Origin: CAVOAK01 sp963664465
GTDB lineage: Bacteria; Pseudomonadota; Alphaproteobacteria; UBA8366; CAVOAK01
Assembly (NCBI GenBank): GCA_963664465.2
Contig: CAXXSU010000002.1
Span: 62,001-126,000 of the forward strand
Direction: 5' to 3'
DNA length: 64,000 nt
The notes beneath the pieces were generated by a model. The model was not told the DNA's origin, searched no databases, and saw only the letters and a program-made list of their open reading frames with translations. The stretch's first letter is position 1. The number at the start of each line of letters is the position of its first letter. Position numbers and translations under genes: made by a program. This document shows positions 30,905-39,293 of the stretch, piece by piece.

Positions 30905-32586
30905 GCGTCCGCACAATGGGCGGCGTTTCTTCGGCGCGAACGCCTGCCTGGCCGGTTCTACGATACCACCTCCTCAGGGCGTTGTTTCCGACGCCGATCT
31001 ACCCGCTCACATTGGCCGGAGGCGCCCCAGAGGCGCCTGCGGTTGTTCCTCCAGATCCGTGGCCAGGCGACGCGCTGCGCGGTGCGGCGATCCGTGGCGG
31101 ACGATTTGCTTTCTCGGGCCACTCGATGACATGTGCAACCAACCCGTGGGTCGCTGCGATCACAGATGAGCATCCCTTGCGTTGGCAGCGCGCGATGCAT
31201 TGTTTTACTTGGCTCCGCGACCTCAGAGCACTGGGCGGAGACGATGCTAGGCAGGCCGCGCGGACGCTTACGACGGCGTGGATCCATCAGCATCGCGGTT
31301 GGTCCGCCACGGCATGGCGCGCCGATATCCTGGCGTCTCGGATCATGGCGTGGCTGACACATTACGATGTGTTTTTCGCAAGCGCCGATGACGCGTTTCG
31401 ACACGATTTGATGGCGAGTATTGGCCGGCAAATTCGCCACTTAATCCGCGTATTGCCTGCTGAAGTTGATGGCGCAGCCCGTCTCACCGCGCTCAAGGGA
31501 TTGCTTTGCGGCGCCATTGCTTTTCCCTGCCCTAATGCTGTCGAGGAAAGTGCGCGCGAACTCCTCAGAAACGAGCTTGCGCGCCAGATTTTTCCAGACG
31601 GTGGGCATATTGAACGCAACCCGTCGCTACACTTCCGCGTGCTCAGCGATCTCATCGATATCCGGGCAACGCTGAATGCAGGACGGCGCGAAGTGCCGGA
31701 ATTCCTGCAGCACGCCATCGATCGATTGGCGCCGATGCTGCGATTTTTCCGCCACGGCGACCGTGCGCTCGCACATTTCAACGGTTCAAACGAAGGCGAC
31801 GGCAAGTTGATCGATTTGGCGCTGAGTCAAGCAGATGCGCGGGGGCGCGCGCCCCGAAGCGCCCCACATAGCGGGTTTGAACGGCTCAACGCGGGCCGCA
31901 TGCTGATCTTGGCCGACACTGGATGCGCTATGCCAGGTTTCGACCGCACCGGCTGTGCGGGGACGCTCAGTTTCGAGGCAAGCGTAGGACGAGACCGGCT
32001 GATCGTTAATTGCGGAGCCGCGACAGACGGCGACCGACGCTGGCGCTGGGCATGCCGCACGACCGCAGCACACTCGACGGCTCAAGTGGACAACCGAAAT
32101 TCGAGTGAACTGCGCGATGACGGTTCAATTGGCCGGCGGCCCTCCAGCGTTCTATGTGACCGCGAGGACAAGGATGGATGCAGCATCCTGACGATGAGCC
32201 ACGACGGTTATCTTGCGCCAATGTCGATTACACACAAAAGGCGACTCTACCTCGCAGCGAACGGCGAGGACCTCCGCGGCGAGGATACGTTTGCCGGTGC
32301 CGCCGTGCATCCCTTCACGATCCGCTTCCACCTCCACCCAAGGGTTCAGGCCTCGTTGTCCAAGGATAGCCATCAGGCGCTGCTCCGCTTACCCGCCGGC
32401 TCGGGCTGGCGCCTGCGTTCGAATCATGGGCAGATGCGGCTTGAAGACAGCATCTATCTGGAAAATCCGCATGAACCGCGACGCAGCTTGCAGATCGTGA
32501 TCAGCGGAATGACCGGAGGCGACGAGGCGGGCGTCAAGTGGGAGCTGCAGCGACATGATCACCGAGCTGCATCCGAACGGGCTTGA
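30901..32586 (+). CDS. Heparinase II/III family protein
   Basis: 561 residues if the TTG overlapping the rpe stop is used; an ATG 15 bases later (MGGVSSARTP) is an alternative. Diagnostic segments: WPGDALRG near the N terminus, the helical toroid with RGWSATAWRADILASRI, FPDGGHIERNPSLHF (catalytic region with His and Tyr/Arg partners) and FNGSNEGDG. The second half is the beta-rich heparinase domain. Proteins of this group in rsmB-rpe loci are uronate-polysaccharide lyase-like with unknown native substrate. Confidence 0.88.
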   Translation: MSVRTMGGVSSARTPAWPVLRYHLLRALFPTPIYPLTLAGGAPEAPAVVPPDPWPGDALRGAAIRGGRFAFSGHSMTCATNPWVAAITDEHPLRWQRAMHCFTWLRDLRALGGDDARQAARTLTTAWIHQHRGWSATAWRADILASRIMAWLTHYDVFFASADDAFRHDLMASIGRQIRHLIRVLPAEVDGAARLTALKGLLCGAIAFPCPNAVEESARELLRNELARQIFPDGGHIERNPSLHFRVLSDLIDIRATLNAGRREVPEFLQHAIDRLAPMLRFFRHGDRALAHFNGSNEGDGKLIDLALSQADARGRAPRSAPHSGFERLNAGRMLILADTGCAMPGFDRTGCAGTLSFEASVGRDRLIVNCGAATDGDRRWRWACRTTAAHSTAQVDNRNSSELRDDGSIGRRPSSVLCDREDKDGCSILTMSHDGYLAPMSITHKRRLYLAANGEDLRGEDTFAGAAVHPFTIRFHLHPRVQASLSKDSHQALLRLPAGSGWRLRSNHGQMRLEDSIYLENPHEPRRSLQIVISGMTGGDEAGVKWELQRHDHRAASERA

Positions 32587-32594
32587 GAATCAGA

Positions 32595-33848
32595 TCAGAG
32601 GGACCAGCGCTCTGCGCCACTCGGTATGGCGCTGTCGCTCCAGAGCCCCTTGATGTCGGCGACCAAACCTTTCTCCGTTACCAAGGACCCTACAGCCAAT
32701 TCGGAAAAAGGCTGATGCGCCACCGCGCCGATCACGCAGTCGTATCCGCTACCAGGATCAGCAAGCAATTCGATGCCATATAGATCCCGCGCCTCGGCGG
32801 CATCTGCGAAAGGATCGAATATCGAGACGTTATGGCCCAGCGCCTGCAGTCGCCTGACGAGATCGACAACTTTGGAGTTTCGCAAATCCGGCACGTTCTC
32901 CTTAAAGGTCAGGCCCAGCACCAAGACTCTGGCGCCGCTCGCGAGCCGGGCATGCACCTGCTCAGCCACGTAGCTGGCCATGGAATCGTTGATGCGTCGG
33001 CCGGCGAGGACCACGTCCGGCTCTATTCCGGCTTGGCGCGCCGCGTAGGCGAGCCAATACGGGTCTACGCCGATGCAGTGTCCGCCAACGAGACCGGGCA
33101 CAAAGTCCAGAAAGTTCCATTTCGTGCGCGACGCGGCCAATACGTCACGAATCGACAAATCCATTTTGCCAAATATTTTTGCGACTTCGTTGACGAAGGC
33201 GATATTGATGTCGCGCTGTGCATTCTCGATCACTTTTGCCGCCTCGGCCGTGCGAATGTTCGCAGCGACAAAAACATCACCGCCGTTGACGCTGCCATAG
33301 AGTCGCGCAAGACGCTGTGCAACTTCTTCGGTCTGACCAGCGACGACCTTTGTGATGCACTCAATCGTGTGTGAGCGGTCGCCCGGATTGATGCGCTCTG
33401 GCGAATAGCCCAGAAAGAAGTCCTGACCGCACATGAGACCAGACGCGTCAGCAAGAATTGACCCGCACACATCTTCCGTGACGCCTGGATAGACAGTGCT
33501 TTCGTACACGACGACGTCACCGTGACGCAGCTTTCGTCCGATGAGTTCGCTGGCGCTGCGCACTGCGGAAAGATCAGGCTCCATTGACGCATCAACCGGG
33601 GTTGGAACCGTCACGATATAGATGTCGCGTTCCGCTACGGCTTCGGGATCGCTGGTCAAGTTCGTCGAGATGGACTCCAGCGTTGTTCCATCGACTTCGC
33701 CGGTCCGATCGACGCCATCGCGAAGTTCGGCAATACGCTGCCCATCGATATCAAAGCCGATCACATCGTGATGGCGCGCTAACGCCATCAAGAGGGGCAA
33801 GCCCACATAGCCCAGCCCAATGACTGCTATCTGCTCTCGGTCCGTCAC
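32595..33848 (-). CDS. UDP-N-acetyl-sugar 6-dehydrogenase (TviB/WbpA-like)
   Basis: 417 residues with the three-domain nucleotide-sugar dehydrogenase layout: NAD Rossmann motif IGLGYVGLPLL (~10-20), catalytic Lys K205 in EAAKVIEN, catalytic Cys C258 in GGHCIGVDPYWL, and the UDP-binding domain with LGLTFKENVPDLRNSK. The VDPYW variant is typical of UDP-GlcNAc/GalNAc dehydrogenases rather than UDP-glucose dehydrogenase. It supplies uronic acids for a surface polysaccharide. Ends 8 bp from the convergent heparinase gene. Confidence 0.88.
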   Translation of the reverse strand: MTDREQIAVIGLGYVGLPLLMALARHHDVIGFDIDGQRIAELRDGVDRTGEVDGTTLESISTNLTSDPEAVAERDIYIVTVPTPVDASMEPDLSAVRSASELIGRKLRHGDVVVYESTVYPGVTEDVCGSILADASGLMCGQDFFLGYSPERINPGDRSHTIECITKVVAGQTEEVAQRLARLYGSVNGGDVFVAANIRTAEAAKVIENAQRDINIAFVNEVAKIFGKMDLSIRDVLAASRTKWNFLDFVPGLVGGHCIGVDPYWLAYAARQAGIEPDVVLAGRRINDSMASYVAEQVHARLASGARVLVLGLTFKENVPDLRNSKVVDLVRRLQALGHNVSIFDPFADAAEARDLYGIELLADPGSGYDCVIGAVAHQPFSELAVGSLVTEKGLVADIKGLWSDSAIPSGAERWSL

Positions 33849-33984
33849 GGACAGATCATACCCGGATTGGTTTTATGAGGGTCGGCGTCCCTCTAGCCTG
33901 CGCGTCGATGGTTTGTCAATCGCCACCGGCCATCGCCGACCAGAGTCACCCTCGGCTTCGCTTTGCAGAAATTATAGCTTTTGC

Positions 33985-34057
33985 TTGACGTTCATGCATT
34001 GAACAAAGTATGTTCGTAGCGTGAACACGGGCCGGCTGCTGACCCGAGACCAGCCGG
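33985..34057 (+). promoter_or_regulatory. Promoter and leader hairpin of the regulator/RfaH-like operon
   Basis: TTGACG (33985-33990) and TATGTT (34009-34014) are spaced 18 bp, a fair sigma-70 promoter. A near-palindrome (TTCATGCATTGAA) fills the spacer, a possible operator. The predicted leader contains a 7-bp GC hairpin (CCGGCTG/CAGCCGG, 34032-34057) about 30 bases before the first gene. Confidence 0.5.
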
Positions 34058-34089
34058 TGAGGTAACTTAGCAGTCACGGCGATACGACG

Positions 34090-34740
34090 ATGGCGGACGG
34101 CAAGATAGTCTCCGAGCGGACGGATAGCGAAACCGCGATCACACTCCAGCTTCTGAGCGCGGTGGAGGAAAATGACGCCGTCACCCAGCGCTCGATGGCG
34201 CAGGACCTGGGGATCGCACTCGGTCTTGCCAATGCCTACCTCAAGCGGTGTGTTCGCAAAGGCCTGATCAAGGTCAAGCAGGTCCCGCCAAATCGCTACA
34301 GTTACTACCTTACGCCAAAAGGCTTCGGTGAAAAGTCGAAGCTCACGGCGCAGTATCTTGCCGGGTCGTTCAGGTTTTTCCGCAACGCGCGATCCCAATG
34401 CGCGACGGCCATGACGCGCTGTAGATCGCAGGGCTGGAAACGTGTCGCGCTGGCTGGTGTTAGCGAATTGGCAGAGATCGCCACGCTTTCGGCGCGCGAC
34501 GGCAATGTATCCCTCGTGGGTATCGTCGATTCCCAATCGTCCCGGCGAAACTTCGCTGACCTCGAAATCGTTCGCAGCATTGACGCGCTCGGTGGCGTCG
34601 ATGCGGTGATTGTGACCGACTTAGCCGCACCACAGGCGACATACGATGCGCTCGCAGGCTGCCTCGAGGACACCCGAATTATTACGCCCCAGCTCTTGGG
34701 AATCCTCCGTAAACGGCAACCGGAGACAGACGCCCAATGA
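34090..34740 (+). CDS. EPS-associated MarR-type winged-helix regulator
   Basis: 216 residues. The N-terminal ~95 residues form a winged helix (QRSMAQDLGIALGLANAYLK, then CVRKGLIKV and YYLTPKGFGEKS). The C-terminal ~110 residues look like a small Rossmann-type sensor (VALAGVSELAEIA, VSLVGIVDS, VDAVIVTDL). MarR-type regulators of this kind precede NusG/RfaH paralogues in polysaccharide loci. Its stop overlaps the next start (ATGA). Confidence 0.8.
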   Translation: MADGKIVSERTDSETAITLQLLSAVEENDAVTQRSMAQDLGIALGLANAYLKRCVRKGLIKVKQVPPNRYSYYLTPKGFGEKSKLTAQYLAGSFRFFRNARSQCATAMTRCRSQGWKRVALAGVSELAEIATLSARDGNVSLVGIVDSQSSRRNFADLEIVRSIDALGGVDAVIVTDLAAPQATYDALAGCLEDTRIITPQLLGILRKRQPETDAQ

Positions 34741-35240
34741 AGCGCTGGTACGTCGTCTATACACACGCAGGTAGCGAGGCGATGGCGCAGGGCCAACTGG
34801 CGCGCCAAGATTTTCTGACCTATTTGCCGAAGTACCGCAAGCGACGGCGCCACGCACGGCGCATCAGCGAAGTCACCGTTCCGCTTTTTCCGCGCTACAT
34901 ATTCGTCGAACTCGATTTAGACAGCCAACGTTGGCAAGCAGTTAACTCGACCTACGGCGTTAGCAATTTGGTTTGCATGGGCGACCGCCCGGCGGCCCTT
35001 CCCGAAGCGATTGTTCCCGAAATCCGGCAGCGCGAAGCCGAGGACGGGCACATAGCTCTGCCACAGAATGAGCTATTCAATAAGGGCGAGGTCGTGCAAA
35101 TAACGGCTGGTCCCCTGACCGATCAGGTCGGCCTGTTTCAGTGTACGGTTGACGCTGACCGCACGATCATCTTGTTGAATTTATTGGGCCGCGAAGTCCC
35201 GGTGCAGGTGGAATCCGAGGTATTGCGCGCGTACGCGTAG
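34737..35240 (+). CDS. RfaH/NusG-paralogue antiterminator
   Basis: 167 residues: an NGN domain (KRWYVVYTHAGSEAMAQGQL, RYIFVELDLD) followed by a KOW-type domain (FNKGEVVQITAGPLTDQVG). Length and location in a polysaccharide cluster fit specialised NusG paralogues (RfaH, LoaP-like) that keep RNA polymerase elongating through long polysaccharide operons. Translationally coupled to the preceding regulator. No ops-type recruitment site was identified. Confidence 0.9.
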   Translation: MKRWYVVYTHAGSEAMAQGQLARQDFLTYLPKYRKRRRHARRISEVTVPLFPRYIFVELDLDSQRWQAVNSTYGVSNLVCMGDRPAALPEAIVPEIRQREAEDGHIALPQNELFNKGEVVQITAGPLTDQVGLFQCTVDADRTIILLNLLGREVPVQVESEVLRAYA

Positions 35241-35301
35241 AAACGTCGACCCGACCGCCGCACCTATGGCACCATGAAGGGTCGCGGGCTATAACCGCTT
35301 C

Positions 35302-36345
35302 ATGTTCGCCGCACCCGTTTGGTTCGCCGCTCTGCTGCTTGCACTCGCCCTTGTGTCTTTTGCAGCCACCGGCCTTGTGCTCCGCATATTGCGAGAACGC
35401 GAACTATTCGATCACCCAATTGATCGCTCCAGCCATACGAGTCCGACGCCGCGCGGCGGCGGAATTGCAGTCGTTGTGCTTTCGCTCGCTGCGCTATCTG
35501 CCTGGAGCATGTGGAGTGGGGCACTATACTTCCCTGGTCCGGTGACGAGCGGAACCGGCGTCGTTCTACTGGCAACCGCAGCATTGGCGGTCACTTCCTG
35601 GATCGACGATCTGCGCACGTTGTCAGCGGTAACCCGCCTTGTCGCGCACGCGGCGGCCGTGGTTGCGGCAATGGCCTGGGTCAGCCCGCACGGGTTGATC
35701 TTCCAAGGGTTGCTGCCATTCTGGTACGACGCTGTCGCAGCAGCCTTCCTGTGGACATGGTTTGTCAATTTGTTCAACTTTATGGACGGCATAGACGGGA
35801 TTTCCGGAGTGGAAGCGGCGAGCGTGAGTGGTGGAATCGCCCTTGTCGCATTCCTCAGCCCAGCAGCGGATCTGAGTCCGTGGCCGGGAGCAGCGCTGTC
35901 GGCGGTGACGATCGGATTTCTTTGGTGGAACTGGCCGCCGGCCCGCATTTTTCTTGGCGATGTCGGAAGCGTCCCCTTGGGTTTTCTGCTCGGCTGGCTT
36001 CTCGTTGAGACAGCTGCTGCAGGCCTTTGGGCGCCAGCCCTGATCCTTCCGCTCTATTATCTTGCCGATGCAACAATCACTCTGGCGCGTCGCCTGCTAA
36101 GGCGAGAGAGAATTTGGCAAGCGCATCGCGAACATTTTTATCAGCTTGCGGTGCAGCGGGGGCGTAGCCATGCGACCGTCGGATTGGCAGTGCTGTGCGC
36201 AAATCTGGCGCTGATTGCGCTCGCAGTTGCCGCGCTATCGCGGCCTTGGCCAGCACTGGTCGCCGCCGTTTTCGTTGTCGCCATGCTGCTCGCTTGGATG
36301 CGGCAGGGAAAAACCACCACGCTGCAGCCGCCGCGGATCACCTGA
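35302..36345 (+). CDS. Undecaprenyl-phosphate sugar-phosphotransferase (WecA/MraY-like)
   Basis: 347 residues with about ten membrane helices. Family motifs: RSSHTSPTPRGGG near the N terminus, DDLRTLSA, NLFNFMDGIDGISG (nucleotide/Mg site) and ARIFLGDVGSVPLG; the HREHFYQ loop near the C terminus is present. It transfers a sugar-1-phosphate from a UDP-sugar to undecaprenyl phosphate, the first membrane step of O-antigen/EPS assembly. Confidence 0.88.
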   Translation: MFAAPVWFAALLLALALVSFAATGLVLRILRERELFDHPIDRSSHTSPTPRGGGIAVVVLSLAALSAWSMWSGALYFPGPVTSGTGVVLLATAALAVTSWIDDLRTLSAVTRLVAHAAAVVAAMAWVSPHGLIFQGLLPFWYDAVAAAFLWTWFVNLFNFMDGIDGISGVEAASVSGGIALVAFLSPAADLSPWPGAALSAVTIGFLWWNWPPARIFLGDVGSVPLGFLLGWLLVETAAAGLWAPALILPLYYLADATITLARRLLRRERIWQAHREHFYQLAVQRGRSHATVGLAVLCANLALIALAVAALSRPWPALVAAVFVVAMLLAWMRQGKTTTLQPPRIT

Positions 36346-36350
36346 CAGCC

Positions 36351-37274
36351 GTGGTCGTCGTCGTAACCGGTGCATCGGGGTTCGTCGGCAGATCGCTGTG
36401 TCCCGCTCTGGAGGAAGCAGGATTTGCTGTGCGGCCAGCCGGCCGCGACGACGTCGGCGATATTGGGTGTGAAGTTAATTGGGATTCGGTCGTTCAGAGT
36501 GCGACTGCGGTCGTTCACCTGGCCGCGCACGTTCACAAGATCCGGTCCGGCAGCCAGGGAACCAGCGACGACGAGACGGCGCGTTATCGTGCGGTCAACA
36601 CGATCGCTAGCGAGCGCCTCGCGCGCGCGGCGGTCAAGGCGGGTGTTCGCCGCTTTATCTTCCTCAGCACAGCCAAGGTGATGGGTGAGATGTCGAATTA
36701 CCCACTGACCGCCGACGATCCGGTGGATCCACAAGATCCGTATGCGCAATCAAAATGGGAGGCAGAACAGGCCATAACAGCCGCAGCGGGTACGATGGAA
36801 GTCGTCGTACTGCGCCCGCCGCTCGTCTACGGTCCGAACGTAAAAGGTAACTTTCTACGTCTGATGCGGACGATTGACGCTGGCCTGCCGTTGCCGCTGG
36901 GTTCGATCAAAAATCGCCGCAGCCTGCTTTTTGTTGGCAACCTGTGTGAAGCGATACTAGGCGCGCTGAAGGCGCCTCCGGGCGTATATCTGCCAACGGA
37001 CGGCAAGGATCTCAGCACAGCCGACTTAATCCGCCACCTCGCCAAGGCAATGGACCGTCCGGCCCGGCTGATCAGCATCTCGCCAATCCTCGTGAAAATC
37101 TGCGCGCTCATTGCAGGACGACATGGAGAGTTCAAAAAAGTAGCGGGATCGTTACAACTGGACGGCAATTTACCTGGCTGGCAACCATCGACTAGTGTCG
37201 AGGATGGCCTCCGGACAACCGCACGCTGGTTTGCCGGGGTCGATAAAAAGACTAGCCTTGAAAACGCCGATTGA
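36351..37274 (+). CDS. NAD-dependent epimerase/dehydratase (extended SDR)
   Basis: The frame is open from 36195, but a GTG at 36351, six bases after the previous stop, begins exactly at the dinucleotide-binding strand (VVVVVTGASGFVGRSL); 307 residues. YAQSKWEAE is the YxxxK site, and LRPPLVYGP the substrate loop. This resembles UDP-GlcNAc/GalNAc 4-epimerase-like enzymes located next to WecA-type transferases. Product stereochemistry cannot be deduced. Confidence 0.83.
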   Translation: MVVVVTGASGFVGRSLCPALEEAGFAVRPAGRDDVGDIGCEVNWDSVVQSATAVVHLAAHVHKIRSGSQGTSDDETARYRAVNTIASERLARAAVKAGVRRFIFLSTAKVMGEMSNYPLTADDPVDPQDPYAQSKWEAEQAITAAAGTMEVVVLRPPLVYGPNVKGNFLRLMRTIDAGLPLPLGSIKNRRSLLFVGNLCEAILGALKAPPGVYLPTDGKDLSTADLIRHLAKAMDRPARLISISPILVKICALIAGRHGEFKKVAGSLQLDGNLPGWQPSTSVEDGLRTTARWFAGVDKKTSLENAD

Positions 37275-37332
37275 TGCATCGGCACGCAATTTCACTGGCG
37301 TCAGACAGATTGGGGAACTAAGAACAACACAG

Positions 37333-39252
37333 ATGGTTAGGCTGCCATTTTTCAATCGCGCGCGTATCGCGTTCTTCCATGACGTGGTCATGGCGACCGT
37401 GTCATTTCCGCTCTCGCTATATCTTCGTGTCGGCAGCGGCGCCTTCACCCTTGCTGAACAGTATCTCGTGCCGGGCACCATCGCCTTCGGCATCGTTGCA
37501 GCAGTCGTGTTTCGATTGTGCCGGCTTTATCGCGGCGTATGGCGATATGCCTCGATGAACGACATGCTTGCGATCTTCAAAGCCGTCTCGTTCACGGTGT
37601 TCCTCTTCTTGCCACTTCTGTTCTTGTTGACCCGCATGGAAGACGTGCCACGTTCGCTGCCGTTTATTAACTGGCTCCTTCTCGTCCTGCTGCTGGGTGG
37701 GCCACGTTTCGCCTATCGGCTCTTCAAGGACCGTGGCCTCGATCTCGTGCTGGAGCGTACTGACCACGTGCGCGTACCGGTCCTCTTGATCGGCGCCGGC
37801 GACGCGGCGGAATTGTTCATACGCCAGCAACACCGCGATGCCGATGCGTCCTACCGCGTTGTCGGCGTGGTTGACGAAAAAGGAACGCGGATCGGCCGGG
37901 ACATTCACGGCGTCCCAGTGCTCGGTGGGCTCGAAGATATCGAGAGCCTGATAGATGGAATTTTGCGCACCCGCGGCTCGATAAAACCACAGCGACTTGT
38001 TCTCACTAACGGAAGACTGGACGGCAGCCAGGTTGGTGAGTTGCTGGCAATTGCCGAGCGGAAGGGTCTGACGCTCGCACGCTTGCCGAGACCCGGCCGA
38101 TTGAGCGGCGTCGAAGAACCGATGACCGTGCAGCCGATTGCTGTAGAGGATGTGCTCGGCCGACCGCAGGCCGTGCTCGACCGCCAGCCCATGAGTCGGC
38201 TGGTCGGTGGACGGCACATCATGGTAACCGGGGCCGGTGGAACGATTGGCGCCGAGCTAGTGCGCCAGATCGCCGACTTCGCACCGGCAGGCATCACATT
38301 GTTGGATAACGGCGAACTCGCGCTTTACCAAATCGACCTGGAGCTCGCTGAACTTCACCCAAATCTGCCGCGCACGGCGGTGCTTGGAGACATTCGCGAT
38401 CGCACCAGGATCGCCGACGTTCTGGCTCGCGAGACTCCTGAAATTGTCTTTCATGCCGCGGCACTCAAGCATGTGCCGATGGTCGAGGCGAATCCTATGG
38501 AGGGCGTCCTCACCAACGCCGTTGGAACCCGCAATGTCGCCGACGCGTGTCTCACAGCCGGCGTCAAGCTCATGGTGCAGATTTCTACCGACAAGGCGGT
38601 AAATCCGTCCAGCGTAATGGGCGCAACGAAACGGCTAGCCGAGAGCTATTGTCAGACTTTGGACCTCGCTGGGGAGGCGCAAAGCACAACCAGGTTCGTG
38701 ACCGTTCGCTTCGGCAATGTCTTGGGTTCAACCGGCTCGGTCGTGCCGCTGTTTCAGCGTCAGCTCGCTGCCGGCGGTCCGCTCACCGTGACCCACCCAG
38801 AGGTAACTCGTTACTTCATGACAGTGCGCGAAGCGGTTGAACTTGTGCTGCTGGCTTCGGCGCTTGGTGCACGCGACAAGAACGCATGCGGCAAGATATT
38901 CGTGCTCGATATGGGTGAGCCCGTCAAAATCCTTGATCTCGCACGGCAAATAATTCGGCTAGCCGGCCACAAACCGGACGAGGATATACAAATCGAATTC
39001 ACTGGATTGCGCCCCGGTGAGAAGCTTTCCGAAACGCTACTGCATGAAGCCGAGGAGTTGGTTCCGACGGACGCCGACAGCTTGATGCTCGCGGCGCCGC
39101 GAACCGGTGATCTGGTCGCACTTACGAACGCGTTCGACGAACTGGACGAGGCTGCCCGAAACCGGCGGCGTGATCAGACGCTCGCACTCATTCGCCGCTT
39201 GGTACCTGAATACGCACCCGACGGCGTGGCACGGAAAGCAGCTTCGCTCTGA
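37333..39252 (+). CDS. FlaA1/CapD-like membrane nucleotide-sugar 4,6-dehydratase
   Basis: 639 residues from ATG 37333; the frame extends further 5' into the epimerase gene but without family sequence. Four to five N-terminal membrane helices (~10-130), a CoA-binding-like Rossmann domain (LLIGAGDAAELF), then the SDR domain (VTGAGGTIGAELVRQI, HAAALKHVPMVE and STDKAVNPSSVMGATKRLAE). WbpM/FlaA1-type enzymes dehydrate UDP-GlcNAc as the first step towards deoxy sugars. The MxxxK in place of YxxxK is usual for this group. Confidence 0.9.
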   Translation: MVRLPFFNRARIAFFHDVVMATVSFPLSLYLRVGSGAFTLAEQYLVPGTIAFGIVAAVVFRLCRLYRGVWRYASMNDMLAIFKAVSFTVFLFLPLLFLLTRMEDVPRSLPFINWLLLVLLLGGPRFAYRLFKDRGLDLVLERTDHVRVPVLLIGAGDAAELFIRQQHRDADASYRVVGVVDEKGTRIGRDIHGVPVLGGLEDIESLIDGILRTRGSIKPQRLVLTNGRLDGSQVGELLAIAERKGLTLARLPRPGRLSGVEEPMTVQPIAVEDVLGRPQAVLDRQPMSRLVGGRHIMVTGAGGTIGAELVRQIADFAPAGITLLDNGELALYQIDLELAELHPNLPRTAVLGDIRDRTRIADVLARETPEIVFHAAALKHVPMVEANPMEGVLTNAVGTRNVADACLTAGVKLMVQISTDKAVNPSSVMGATKRLAESYCQTLDLAGEAQSTTRFVTVRFGNVLGSTGSVVPLFQRQLAAGGPLTVTHPEVTRYFMTVREAVELVLLASALGARDKNACGKIFVLDMGEPVKILDLARQIIRLAGHKPDEDIQIEFTGLRPGEKLSETLLHEAEELVPTDADSLMLAAPRTGDLVALTNAFDELDEAARNRRRDQTLALIRRLVPEYAPDGVARKAASL

Positions 39253-39293
39253 AGTCTCGGCTGCGACCGGAACCATAAACAAGGAGTGGCCAA

